A stretch of DNA of 64,000 nucleotides from JBJXHN01 sp046233135 (GTDB taxonomy: Bacteria; Pseudomonadota; Alphaproteobacteria; Rhodospirillales; Rhodospirillaceae). The translations under genes and the position numbers were made by a program. The notes under the pieces were generated by a model. That model made no database searches. It was not told the DNA's origin and was given only the letters and a program-made list of their open reading frames with translations. Of the stretch, positions 15,104 to 24,313 are shown one piece after another. The stretch lies in contig JBJXHN010000002.1 in assembly GCA_046233135.1 (NCBI GenBank), forward strand, positions 310,001 to 374,000, written 5' to 3'. How positions within the stretch are numbered: position 1 is the stretch's first letter; the number at the start of each line of letters is the position of its first letter.

Positions 15104-16585
15104 TTATATCGAGTGCTTTGTCCGCTTACCTATAATCATAGGTAGTCTGCCTGTCAGAGCTAGAATTAAAAGGAAGAATAGCACGTTGAGGACGCCTTGG
15201 GCTGAAAGTTGTGGCAAAGCGTCTTTCATGTCTCCAGATGCAAATGTGAAGTAGCAGGTAGAGAAGGCGTAGGAAGAAAGGTAATTATTGCGCATCGGAC
15301 CGTACAGAACGTGCAGGCCGGTGAAATAAAATGCCATCATAAAAACTGCTGCCGGAACAAATAATAAATACCCTGCTGAAGCGTACAATTCAGCTATCAT
15401 GCCATAGTTCATAAAGGTATGCCGACCGAATACATCAAGCTCCAGGCGCTTCCCGCTGTTGACGGGATGTTCAAAACCGAGGGGGTTGAGAACTATATTC
15501 GGAATGAGGTGGGATGTTTGTGAGATAAGGTATGACATGCCGTAATGATTTTGTCCCTGGAACAGGGTGATGGTCTCATCCACCGCATTGGGGGCGAACC
15601 GGTCAAGAAAGCCTTGGGGTTCTCCATAATATAGGCGAGTGTACCAGCTGAGGTAGATTTCTTCCAGAACGTACTCATGATCCGCTCGCGCTTTTGGGTC
15701 GAGCATATCCGTCGCCACGATTGCGGTGCGCTCCAAGAACTCCATGGCGGTCAGGTCCGAGGAAAAGCCTCTTTGGATGTCGATGAGCGGAAAAATGAAC
15801 ATCTGCATGACGATGCCCATGACGATCACCAGGGTGACATGGGTCCCCCGGATGCGGCCGCCATAGGCCAGGTAGGTACATGCAAATGCGACACCGCCTG
15901 CCATCATCGACGTCCGCAGGTTTTCCCAGACGCCCTGGAGGACGGTGAACGTCAAGGCTATGATCACGAACCCATCCAGGAAGCGCCGCCCGTTGGACAA
16001 AATCGCCGCTCTCGCGGTCAGTGCCGCGACCGCCAGTGGCGACAGCTGAGTGGCATACAGCAGCGCCACAAGGCCACGTCCCTTTTCATACTCTCCGTCT
16101 CCCAACTTGCTGAGGCCCAAGTAGTGGCATGCAATGAGCGCCAGCAGGGTTACGGTCAGGGTTACGGCGCTAAGGATTAAAAGGAAGTTTGGGTCTTGCG
16201 GCGATTGCAACAGGCCTCCGCGGTGAGCGAGGAACGGCCACATTAGCAGCCCGGCCAGCCAGAAGCAGATCAGCGCCAGCAGCAGGAGCAGCACCGTCTG
16301 GTGCGGGCTGTCCAAATTGGTGTCTGCAGCCTGGAAGAACAGGATCTTCAGCCATTGCGAGACAAGGAACAGTTTCCCGAATGTTGCCAGCAAGATCAGG
16401 CCGCCGATATTGTCGAGATGGTAGTAGAGCCTGTAGACCACTGGGATGAATATGAAGATTGCCAGACTGGCAGTGGCAAACAGAATATCCGTACCCGTCA
16501 TCATCTGACCGAGAAAGGTAGCAAGCGAGATGCCGAACCATGTGGTGGCCCAGGTGAGGGGCGGGGGCTGATAGGAGCGGTACAT
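15104..16585 (-). CDS. Polytopic membrane protein, Wzy-like polysaccharide polymerase candidate
   Basis: This 493-residue protein has about ten or more hydrophobic helices and a large extracytoplasmic loop near residues 290-390 (rich in Tyr, Asn, His and Phe). That layout is typical of O-antigen/capsule repeat-unit polymerases, which are too divergent for reliable motif calls. It lies among a polyprenyl glycosylphosphotransferase, an O-antigen-ligase-like protein and a Wzc-type protein, which supports the role. Its base composition is noticeably more A+T-rich than its neighbours (many ATA, AAT and AAA codons), suggesting recent acquisition or relaxed selection. The ATG at 16585 has only weak ribosome binding sequence. 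Confidence 0.65.
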   Translation of the reverse strand: MYRSYQPPPLTWATTWFGISLATFLGQMMTGTDILFATASLAIFIFIPVVYRLYYHLDNIGGLILLATFGKLFLVSQWLKILFFQAADTNLDSPHQTVLLLLLALICFWLAGLLMWPFLAHRGGLLQSPQDPNFLLILSAVTLTVTLLALIACHYLGLSKLGDGEYEKGRGLVALLYATQLSPLAVAALTARAAILSNGRRFLDGFVIIALTFTVLQGVWENLRTSMMAGGVAFACTYLAYGGRIRGTHVTLVIVMGIVMQMFIFPLIDIQRGFSSDLTAMEFLERTAIVATDMLDPKARADHEYVLEEIYLSWYTRLYYGEPQGFLDRFAPNAVDETITLFQGQNHYGMSYLISQTSHLIPNIVLNPLGFEHPVNSGKRLELDVFGRHTFMNYGMIAELYASAGYLLFVPAAVFMMAFYFTGLHVLYGPMRNNYLSSYAFSTCYFTFASGDMKDALPQLSAQGVLNVLFFLLILALTGRLPMIIGKRTKHSI

Positions 16586-16639
16586 GATCGGTTTACGTCC
16601 GGTGTCGGTCGGAGGGAAGCTGGGGCGGAACGGGTTAAA

Positions 16640-17492
16640 TTACGGAAAGTCTGTGGGTGCGCATTCCGGTCGACGGGGGTCGACCCAGTGGCTGGCGCCC
16701 TTTCTGGTACCCAATTTTTTCCAGAAGCGATCCCGGAAGTAACCGTACGCAACCCCGGTGAGCGGGGTCACGGTAAAGACGAACTCCATTCGGTCCACAC
16801 CGGCGGCTTGGACCCATGGCAATGGCACGCCTTATCTTGATCTTGTCTTCCTGTTGGTGACAGTTGAGCAGAACATATTTCCAGGTGACGATGGGCGTTG
16901 TCGAACCCGCTTTGTCGAGAAATTGAACCAAGGTCCGCATATTGTCATAAGCGGCCTCGGAACTCATGCCCGCTTGATACTTTTCCGCCGACGCCTGATC
17001 ACAGCCGTCAATGGAAAAAGCGATCTCCTGGGCCAGAAGAGCGGCCTGCCATTCGCAGCCGATGCAGCGGAGGTTGCAGCTGGAGATGGTCTCCAGTTGT
17101 ATCCCGATGGGGGGCTGATAGGCGTTCCTGCGGTCATTGGCGAGCGCAGGGGGGACCACGGCCAGTTCGGGGCGGCCGCCGCATTGTGGAATGGGCATGC
17201 GGCCGCGGGCAAGGTCTTCCCTGAACCGTTGGGCGACGGGGCCGGTCAGTACAGAGCGCAGGTCTTGGTGCTGCAAGCTTCCCAACCGTCCTCGGCCAAA
17301 GGCGTCGTTGCAGTTGCCGGAAACCGATATGTCGGCGTTCACGGTGATGTTGTAATCGGATTTGCCGATCAACGCCCGGCAATAGAAACGCTTGCCTCGT
17401 ATCCGTGCGCCGGCGACCTTGCTGCACATACGGGTCTGACGCAGAAAACCGGTGATGGTTCGTTGGAGTGTGTCGACCAGGGGAGCCGTCAA
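16640..17492 (-). pseudogene. Radical SAM/SPASM-type protein, decayed
   Basis: The reading frame starting around 17492-17429 encodes recognisable parts of a radical SAM protein: FYCRALIGKSDYNITVNAD, the cluster-binding CNLRCIGCEW, then SIDGCDQASAEKYQAGMSS and TTPIVTWKYVLLNC. The catalytic barrel is broken by an internal loss of roughly 70 residues after CIGCEWQAAL. The C-terminal part continues only after a frameshift near 16820 (AGVDRMEFVFTVTPLTGVA, stop at 16640). Two auxiliary cysteines expected in the N-terminal cluster region seem replaced (SVSGNCND, CGGRPEL). Its original role was probably modification of a sugar or peptide linked to the surface polysaccharide locus. Confidence 0.75.
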
Positions 17493-17652
17493 GATAACAT
17501 CTCCGGAGACGCAGATTTCCAGGAAGTATCGCTGGAGGTGCCGGTTCGGGGCAATACGTGGATCATTGTGGTTATCGGGCTCTTCGTTTCTCGAATGCCA
17601 TCGGCCTTGCGCCAGTCTGGCGGCTGGCTGGCCCTGGAGGGAATGCGGGTAT

Positions 17653-19122
17653 TCACCAGGCGCCGCGACGCAGAATCACCGTGGCCAGGGTCCGCAGAAG
17701 GATGACAGCGTCGATCCATGGAGACCAATTCTTCACGTACCAGGCATTCAACTGGATTCTCCGGTGATAATTCAAGGTGCTGCGGCCGCTGACTTGCCAT
17801 AGACCACTGAGGCCCGGCTTGGTTTCCAGGTAGAACGGCAAATCATTGCCGAAACGCTCCAGTTCGGCCGTCGTTACCGGGCGTGGGCCGACCAGACTCA
17901 TCTCGCCGCGCAGCACGTTATAGAGCTGCGGCAGTTCATCCAGACTGTAGGCGCGCAGAAACCGGCCGAATGCAGTGATACGGGGATCATGGCGTAGCTT
18001 GTGGTCGGCGGCCCATTCCTGTGCCAGGGCGGAGTCGGCGGCGAGCATTTCGGCCAGCCGACGATCCGCATCGGGCACCATGGTCCGGAATTTGTAGCAG
18101 TTGAAGGGGCGGCCATGTCGGCCGACACGGGACTGGCGGTAGAAGATCGGGCCGTCCAAGCCGGTCCACAGGGCAATTGCCAGCATCGCCGGAGAACCGA
18201 CGAGCAGCAGGATAACGGCGCCCAGATAGTCCATGGCCACCTTTCCCGCCCACCCCAGGGGGTGGGCCAGCAGGCTCTGGCCGGATAGCAGCAGCAGATC
18301 ATGTCCTACGGCATGCTGTGGCTCCACACTGATCACCGGCAGTCCCCCCATGGATCGGACGGCTACGAACGGCACACGTTCCAGTGCCAACAATGGGATC
18401 AGGTCGCCGCAGGCTTCCCGTCCGTCACCGTCCAGCGCCAGGATGACAGTTTTCGCATGATTAAGGGTGACGAGCGTGCGCCACGAACCAGGCCATGAAC
18501 CGCGCAATTCTTCCGGGCCAAGAATCGCTGTCACCTGATAATTGACGCCGTCCTGGTCTTCCAGAAAGACCAGGGTTTCGGTCAGGCGCTGTCCTGTCCC
18601 GATCACCACCACCGGGACGGCCCACAGGGACAGACGGCGAAGCCCCATGCGAACCAGGCGGCGGGTCAGCAATAGCAGAACAATGGCCAGTATCCATGTG
18701 TGAACCACCCACAAGCGGGAGAAGTCCACTTTCATGGCGAACTGCAGGAATCCATCGGCCAAGAGGGTAAACGCGCAGCCCAGCGTAATCCTGCGAAATT
18801 CAAACCAAAACGGCTGATGAATGGCCGCCTGGCCGGGTAAGTGAAGCCAAACCAGTAGCATACTACTGAAAGCGACGAGCTGGGGGAACCGTTTTGGCCC
18901 CTCTTGATCGAGCAGTTGCCAGGCCGTTATGTCGGCCTGGTGCTGGCTGAACAGCACCACCGGGAAAGCCGCCAGAACGGCAGCCAGGGCAAGGGCAAGG
19001 ATATCCCCGGAAATCACGGCGACGCCCCGGATCATGCCATAGGGTGGAACCTTCTTGCCTGGACCCTTGTCGTCGGGGCGGCAGGGATCGTCCGGGAGGG
19101 GCTTCGGGCAGGCGGAGGTCAC
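17653..19122 (-). CDS. Polyprenyl glycosylphosphotransferase (WcaJ/UndPP-sugar transferase family)
   Basis: This protein of about 489 residues has four to five N-terminal transmembrane helices, a nucleotide-binding-like middle region (VPVVVIGTGQRLTETL) and a C-terminal bacterial sugar transferase domain. The last is marked by FYRQSRVGRHGRPFNCYKF, then RAYSLDELPQLYNVLRGEM and SLVGPRPV. Such enzymes load the first sugar phosphate onto undecaprenyl phosphate, starting repeat-unit synthesis. The start is uncertain: GTG at 19122 has GGAT upstream; a TTG at 19152 and an ATG at 19035 are alternatives. It lies between the radical SAM pseudogene and the divergent O-antigen-ligase-like gene. Confidence 0.88.
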   Translation of the reverse strand: MTSACPKPLPDDPCRPDDKGPGKKVPPYGMIRGVAVISGDILALALAAVLAAFPVVLFSQHQADITAWQLLDQEGPKRFPQLVAFSSMLLVWLHLPGQAAIHQPFWFEFRRITLGCAFTLLADGFLQFAMKVDFSRLWVVHTWILAIVLLLLTRRLVRMGLRRLSLWAVPVVVIGTGQRLTETLVFLEDQDGVNYQVTAILGPEELRGSWPGSWRTLVTLNHAKTVILALDGDGREACGDLIPLLALERVPFVAVRSMGGLPVISVEPQHAVGHDLLLLSGQSLLAHPLGWAGKVAMDYLGAVILLLVGSPAMLAIALWTGLDGPIFYRQSRVGRHGRPFNCYKFRTMVPDADRRLAEMLAADSALAQEWAADHKLRHDPRITAFGRFLRAYSLDELPQLYNVLRGEMSLVGPRPVTTAELERFGNDLPFYLETKPGLSGLWQVSGRSTLNYHRRIQLNAWYVKNWSPWIDAVILLRTLATVILRRGAW

Positions 19123-19319
19123 GATGATCAGATCCGGTGATGAAGTGCGCAAGGGTCAGGAACGGGATGCATGTCTGATTGAATGGTTGTGTGTATCATA
19201 CGCCGGCGCGAATTTTACCGCATGAACGAGAGTGTGGAGAAGTCTTGCGTCCTTGACAGACCGGTGGCGGACCATGTGCTATCCGGACCGACCCACTTAT
19301 TGGCCGCAGGATCCGGACG

Positions 19320-20786
19320 ATGCCAAAAACAGCGAATACCAGGCTCTTTATCGCCTTGATGGCTCTTGTGGTCCTGGCGCCGCTGCCGTTCGCCAGCCAG
19401 CGGCCTTGGGCCTGGAGCGCGCTGGCGATGGGTGTCGGGGCGATTTGCGTCTGTTGGGCATTTCTGGTCGCTTTGGGCAAGGCGCAGGCAGCTTCGCCGT
19501 TGCGGCGGTATGCGGTGGTGATCGCGCTGTTCGCGCTGGTCTTGCTGTGGGCCATGCTTCAGGCGATGGGGTTGACGCCGCAATCCTGGTACCACCCGCT
19601 TTGGGCGGAACGTCTGAATGGTGGCCTGCCGTCGGCGGCGGTGGAGGCCGCCGGAAATGGTGCGCTGTCGCTGGATCCCGAGCGGACCTGGACGGGGATC
19701 ATGCGGTTGTTGACCTTCGGTGGCGTGTTCTGGATGGCCGTGCAGCTGTGTCGGGACCGCGCCCGGGCGCGGATCGCCCTGCTCACCATCTGCGTGGCCA
19801 CTCTGGTTTACGCCATCTACGGGCTGGCGGTGTTCTTTGCCGGATCGGAAACCATACTGTGGTTCGACAAGTGGGCGTACAAAGGTGACCTGACGGCCAC
19901 CTTTGTTAACCGGAACGCTTTCGGGGCCTTTGCCGGTATTGGCGTGGTGTGCAGTGTCGCCCTGTTCGCCCATGGTCTGCGTCCGCGGCATGGGGACCAT
20001 GTTTATGACCGTGCCCAGCGCCTGTTCTCGCGCGCTCTGCCGTTTCTGGCCGCGGCGATGGTGGTGGGAACTGCCCTTTTGCTCGCTCATTCCCGGGCGT
20101 CTTTTGCCAGCACCGGGATTGCTGTCGCCGTGCTGCTTCTGGCCTTGACGACCGGAGAGGTGCTGCGGCCACGGGTGGCACTGGCGGCGATTTTTGTCCT
20201 TTTGGTCGTTGGTGGCTCGACCATGATGATCAGCGGCGGCGACACCTTGGACCGTATGCTGCTGGTCCTCGAGGAAGGGAAGCAGCGGTCCGCCCTGTAT
20301 GCCGTAGGCTCCACGGCGCTGATGGATGCTCCCTGGACCGGTTTCGGTCTCGGTACCTTCGAGCCGGTGTTTCGTCTGTACCGGGACGCTACGATGGTGG
20401 AGCCTCTGGTCTTCGAATTCGCACACAATATCCACCTGGAAGCCGGAATGGATCTGGGGATCCCGGTGACGCTGCTCTATTACACGGTCTTCGCCCTGAT
20501 TATGGGGACATGCCTGCGAGGGTTGCGCCGACGGCGGCGGGACCAGATCTATCCGGCTGTCGCCTTGGCCGTGACCGTTCTTCTGGGCGTGCACGGGCTC
20601 GTCGACTTTAGCGCCCAGATTCCCGCGAATGCGGTTCTTTTGGCCTTGTTGCTGGGGATCGGCCATGCCCAGTCCTTCAATACGTCTCGTCATGGGCAAG
20701 GGGGGCGGCAAAGCGATCGAGAGCCGGCCCCGGCTTCCGATCCCACCGCCGTGTCTGGCCGAGTGAAATTCCCGACGATGCCATAA
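19320..20786 (+). CDS. O-antigen ligase/polymerase family membrane protein
   Basis: This 488-residue protein has about ten membrane helices and a periplasmic loop (near residues 90-120, SWYHPLWAERLNG) before the O-antigen ligase-like core (FVNRNAFGAFAGIGVVCSV, then LLLAHSRASFASTGIAVAVLL). A later loop holds the functional-looking FGLGTFEPVFRLYRD and EFAHNIHLEAGMDLG. Proteins of this family join or polymerise undecaprenyl-linked glycans in the periplasm. With the Wzy-like protein at 15104 there are two candidates in this locus, so which polymerises and which ligates cannot be told. It is the only plus-strand gene in this polysaccharide block. Confidence 0.85.
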   Translation: MPKTANTRLFIALMALVVLAPLPFASQRPWAWSALAMGVGAICVCWAFLVALGKAQAASPLRRYAVVIALFALVLLWAMLQAMGLTPQSWYHPLWAERLNGGLPSAAVEAAGNGALSLDPERTWTGIMRLLTFGGVFWMAVQLCRDRARARIALLTICVATLVYAIYGLAVFFAGSETILWFDKWAYKGDLTATFVNRNAFGAFAGIGVVCSVALFAHGLRPRHGDHVYDRAQRLFSRALPFLAAAMVVGTALLLAHSRASFASTGIAVAVLLLALTTGEVLRPRVALAAIFVLLVVGGSTMMISGGDTLDRMLLVLEEGKQRSALYAVGSTALMDAPWTGFGLGTFEPVFRLYRDATMVEPLVFEFAHNIHLEAGMDLGIPVTLLYYTVFALIMGTCLRGLRRRRRDQIYPAVALAVTVLLGVHGLVDFSAQIPANAVLLALLLGIGHAQSFNTSRHGQGGRQSDREPAPASDPTAVSGRVKFPTMP

Positions 20787-20787
20787 C

Positions 20788-21597
20788 TTATTGGCTGCTT
20801 TGGTGTTGAATGAACAGATCAAGATCATCGGGTGTCAGGTCTTCCAGGGCCTCCCTGACAAGAGAACCGCTCTGCTGCGAAGCGCTGAGCGGAACCAGTT
20901 CGTGGGGGGCCGTAAGCCATAGCAGCCGCACTTGCCTCTTCAGAAGGTCGTCGAGCTCGCTGGCCATGGCGCTGGGAAAGGTCGGGCGCAAGGCTAGGCC
21001 GAATTTCAGGCGGGACGGCAGGACACCCGGTGCCACCGGTCCGCTGAGGAGGGACAGGCGCAAGGCTTTCGCTGCCGCGACGGCGTCACCGCTGATGGCA
21101 CGAAGGTAAGCCAGCTGCGCCCATGCGGCCGGTTGGGCCGGTGCCTCCGCCAGACCGGCTTCCAGGGCCGCGACGGCGTTTTGCAAGACCTCCGCCCGAT
21201 CAGGGTCGGACGCGGGCATGGCCTGAAGCTGCCTGAACAGCAGGTCTCCCCTATTCGCTTCCCGCTCGCCGGAAGTGTTCCAACTTGCGGCATCGGCTAG
21301 CGAGGCTGCCCCTTCGGCCAGGATGTCCGCCGGCAGGGGAGGCGTACCGAGAAGGGGGGCGTGAAACACTTCCCAGACCACGGCTTCGCCTTCAAGGCTT
21401 GTCAGCGCAGCGAGCAGACGCGGCATGCCCATCGCCAGCAGGACGGCGCCGGCGATCAGCCCGACCAGCATCGGACCCAGAGCGCCCTTGGCCATGCGGG
21501 AGCGCGGCGGCGCCGGGCTGGGGGTGAATGCTCCATCTCCTCGCGGGGCGCCGGCGGGGGTACCAACAGGGGCACGGGTATCGGGCGCGGTGGCCAT
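20788..21597 (-). CDS. Single-pass membrane protein with TPR-like region, exopolysaccharide locus
   Basis: This 269-residue protein has a proline/alanine-rich cytoplasmic N terminus, one helix near residues 40-60 (GPMLVGLIAGAVLLAMGM) and an alanine-rich helical periplasmic region reminiscent of tetratricopeptide repeats (NAVAALEAGLAEAPAQPAAW, then LAYLRAISGDAVAAAKALRL). I do not recognise a named family. It starts 7 nt after the stop of the Wzc-like gene and is surely co-transcribed with it, so it probably assists polysaccharide assembly or secretion. Its stop is 1 nt from the stop of the convergent ligase-like gene. Confidence 0.7.
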   Translation of the reverse strand: MATAPDTRAPVGTPAGAPRGDGAFTPSPAPPRSRMAKGALGPMLVGLIAGAVLLAMGMPRLLAALTSLEGEAVVWEVFHAPLLGTPPLPADILAEGAASLADAASWNTSGEREANRGDLLFRQLQAMPASDPDRAEVLQNAVAALEAGLAEAPAQPAAWAQLAYLRAISGDAVAAAKALRLSLLSGPVAPGVLPSRLKFGLALRPTFPSAMASELDDLLKRQVRLLWLTAPHELVPLSASQQSGSLVREALEDLTPDDLDLFIQHQSSQ

Positions 21598-21604
21598 TGT
21601 TCCG

Positions 21605-23896
21605 TCAGTCACCGTAATAGCTCCGATAGCGGCCGTAGTAATGGCCGTAGTCACCATAGGCGTAGCGGGCATGCTTGCGCTGGTTGACCTGCGACAGGAC
21701 GGTGCCATGCAGGGGCACGCCGGCTTCGCGCAGCAACTTGATGCCATTGCGAACCGCATCTCGCGGGGTTGCGTTCCAGCGGATCAGATAGATCAGGTGA
21801 TCGGCGAGCCGTCCCAGCACACGTACGTCGGCGACCGCCAGAACCGGAGCGGTATCGATGATGATCCGGTCATACAGCGGGCTCAGCATATCCAGGACCT
21901 TGGCTCCCCGACTTTCGCTGATCAGGTCGGCCACGTGTTCCAACTGGCCGGCGGGCAGGAAGTCCAGGCCCGGAACCACGTCTCGCAGGACCAGATCCTG
22001 GACATCGGCACTGCCGGTCAGCAACTGGACGAAGCCCTGTTCGTTGGGGCAGTCCACCAGGGTGTGAAGTTTCGGGCGGTGGACGTCCCCATCGATCAGC
22101 AGGACCCGCTCGCCTGTCTTGGTGCACATGGCAGCAAGGCTCAGCGCAGCAAACGTCTTGCCTTCCTTCGGGGTGGACGAGGTAATGACGATGATGCGCG
22201 CCCCCGGGGCTTGCCGTGCCGGCGGCTTCAGATCCAGGGCGATGCGCAGGCTACGAACGGCATCCGCGAGATGGGATCGGGGGTGTTCGATCGCATCGGT
22301 CAGCAGGCTTTTCACCTGGCCTTGGTATTTGGGGATCAGGGCAATGGTCGGCAGGCCGGTGAGTTCTTCCGCTTCGTCCGACGAGCGGATCATGTTGTCC
22401 AGGCGGTCGAGGACGAAGACCAGCGCGATACCGAACGTCAGGGCCATGAAGGTGACGGCGGACAGGGTTACCGGCTTGCGGGGATAGGACGGAGCAGACG
22501 GCGTCAGGGCCGGGGAGATCACCCGCGCATTGGCCCGTTGGATCTCGTCCTGCTCGGTGCCGCGCTTGAAACGGGTCAGGAAGGCTTCATAGATATCCCG
22601 GCTGGCTTCCGCCTCGCGTTCCAGCTCGCGAAGCCGGACGGCTGCCTCACCCGCCACGTCGGATTCGCCGCGCAAGTTGCTCAGGGACTGTTCCAGGGAC
22701 CGTACGGAGGCACGGGACAGGGCCACGTCGTTGTCGACCGACGTGCCGATCTTGTCGATCTCGCGGGCGATACGTGCCCGCAACTGGCCCAGGTCGGCAT
22801 TCAGGCCAACCATGGTGGGGTGACGGGGGCCGTACCTGTTCGAAGCCTCCGACAGTTCCCGCATCAGTTCCGTTTCCTGCTGGCGCAGGTTCTGGATCAG
22901 CTGCGATTTCAGGGTTTCACTGGTGGAATCCAGGGAACCGCCAGCGCGGCGAAGGGCATGAATTTGTTCCTGCCGGGCTTCATTCTCGCTCAGTTCCGCC
23001 CGGGCGATGACCAGGCGGGAGTTCAATTCCGAAATTTGCTGATCGATAACCGTGCTCTGGCGGTCGCCCTGTTTGCGCAGGTTGTGGGTGGTTCGATAGG
23101 TTTCCGCGGCCTCTTCAGCGGTGATCACGTCCTGGCGCAGCGATTCCAGACGGCTGGCCAGCCATTGGGTGACCTTGCGGGTATCTTCCAGGCTGGCTTC
23201 CAGCCGGTCGAGCACATAGGCATCCGCCACCGCGTTGGCGATTTCAGCAGCCATCGCCGCATTTTCGCTGGTGAAGCTGATGACCAGAACGTGGGACTGG
23301 CGTTCGTTCTGCACCTGCAGACGCTGCTGGAAGGCACCCAATACCGCCCGCTCAATTCTGTCCGCCTTCGTGAGCTCCTGCCTGGCAATGCCAGCCGGGC
23401 TCAGGTCCTCTGGTTCTTTCTGCTCGCCCAGATTGGCCAGGGCGGTCAGCCACCGGATCGGGTTCAGCCACGACAGATAGGCCGTGATCGGCCGGTCCTT
23501 GCGGAGCGAGGGATTGAATTCCGGGTAGGTGTCGAGCCGCAGGTCCTTGATCACCCGTTTTGCCAGGACGGAAGAACGGGCGATCCGGACTTCGGTCCGA
23601 ATGACGGAATCGGTCATGCGCATCCAGGGGGCGAAGCGTTCGCTCAACGCATTTTCCGCCTCCGGCGCTTCAATGACGATATTGGTGGAGGCGGTGTAGC
23701 GGGGAACGGCCTGCTGGAGCAGCAGGATTGTAGGGATCAGAGCAAGTGCCAAGCATCCCAGAATAATGGCCTTGCCGCGCCACGCAATTCTCCATGCCCA
23801 TCGCAAAGTCATTTGCAACTGATTGGCATAGGAAAGCTGCGTGCCGTCTTGAGATGACGCTGGCGGCAGGACTTTGGGCAACGGGGATTCGGGCAT
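21605..23896 (-). CDS. Wzc/ExoP-type polysaccharide co-polymerase with tyrosine autokinase domain
   Basis: This 763-residue inner-membrane protein has a Wzz-like chain-length domain flanked by two helices (GKAIILGCLALALIPTILLL and a second near LSAVTFMALTFGIALVFVL), with a long periplasmic coiled-coil between. The cytoplasmic bacterial tyrosine kinase domain has Walker A SSTPKEGKT near residue 560, Walker A' VLLIDGDVHRP and Walker B IIIDTAP. The last 20 residues contain eight tyrosines (ARYAYGDYGHYYGRYR and onward), the autophosphorylation tail. It controls polymer length and export together with a Wza-like channel; that channel gene is at 32738. The ATG at 23896 fits AGGATCA best; 23899 is also possible. 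Confidence 0.92.
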   Translation of the reverse strand: MPESPLPKVLPPASSQDGTQLSYANQLQMTLRWAWRIAWRGKAIILGCLALALIPTILLLQQAVPRYTASTNIVIEAPEAENALSERFAPWMRMTDSVIRTEVRIARSSVLAKRVIKDLRLDTYPEFNPSLRKDRPITAYLSWLNPIRWLTALANLGEQKEPEDLSPAGIARQELTKADRIERAVLGAFQQRLQVQNERQSHVLVISFTSENAAMAAEIANAVADAYVLDRLEASLEDTRKVTQWLASRLESLRQDVITAEEAAETYRTTHNLRKQGDRQSTVIDQQISELNSRLVIARAELSENEARQEQIHALRRAGGSLDSTSETLKSQLIQNLRQQETELMRELSEASNRYGPRHPTMVGLNADLGQLRARIAREIDKIGTSVDNDVALSRASVRSLEQSLSNLRGESDVAGEAAVRLRELEREAEASRDIYEAFLTRFKRGTEQDEIQRANARVISPALTPSAPSYPRKPVTLSAVTFMALTFGIALVFVLDRLDNMIRSSDEAEELTGLPTIALIPKYQGQVKSLLTDAIEHPRSHLADAVRSLRIALDLKPPARQAPGARIIVITSSTPKEGKTFAALSLAAMCTKTGERVLLIDGDVHRPKLHTLVDCPNEQGFVQLLTGSADVQDLVLRDVVPGLDFLPAGQLEHVADLISESRGAKVLDMLSPLYDRIIIDTAPVLAVADVRVLGRLADHLIYLIRWNATPRDAVRNGIKLLREAGVPLHGTVLSQVNQRKHARYAYGDYGHYYGRYRSYYGD

Positions 23897-24313
23897 CATT
23901 GATCCTGGTTGGCGCTGGTACTGGTCACACTGGCGCCGGACCTTATCAGTGCGACGCAAAACGACGCATGAGATCCGTTCGGCCAATCAATAGCAGGGTA
24001 GCGGTCTTGGCACCGCGACTATCGGCCCCGGGCCACTCCTTAACGAACGATACCCATGAATACTGGTTTGCGTCCAGGTTCTAATACACGGAATGCGTAA
24101 GTTTTTTCGTTTACATCTCTTCATCCGCGTTAATCTTGGCGCGTCATTGCTTTGTGTGAATTTTTATGAAAATGCCGGTTTCTAGCGTTTATATTCTTAA
24201 TGATATAGACAGATTGCACATTGAGGTGTAGCCTATCCGATATAATGTGTTTTTGATGTGTCGTTCCGCGTTCAAGAGTGCTTACGCCAGCCCGAAAGTC
24301 TGTCGGAGGGGCC
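23897..24313. other. 417-bp A+T-rich divergent spacer between the Wzc-like gene and the FIST kinase
   Basis: I see no gene. The centre (about 24080-24250) is far more A+T-rich than the surrounding genes. A TATAAT at 24241-24246 reads toward the FIST kinase, but its -35 candidates (TTGCAC and TTGAGG) are spaced 21 and 14 bp away, so promoter strength is doubtful. The stretch probably carries promoters for both the exopolysaccharide genes and the signalling cassette. Confidence 0.5.

Noticed and set aside
21425..23857. 810-codon plus-strand open frame
   Set aside because: It lies opposite the well-supported Wzc-like gene and has no recognisable domain.
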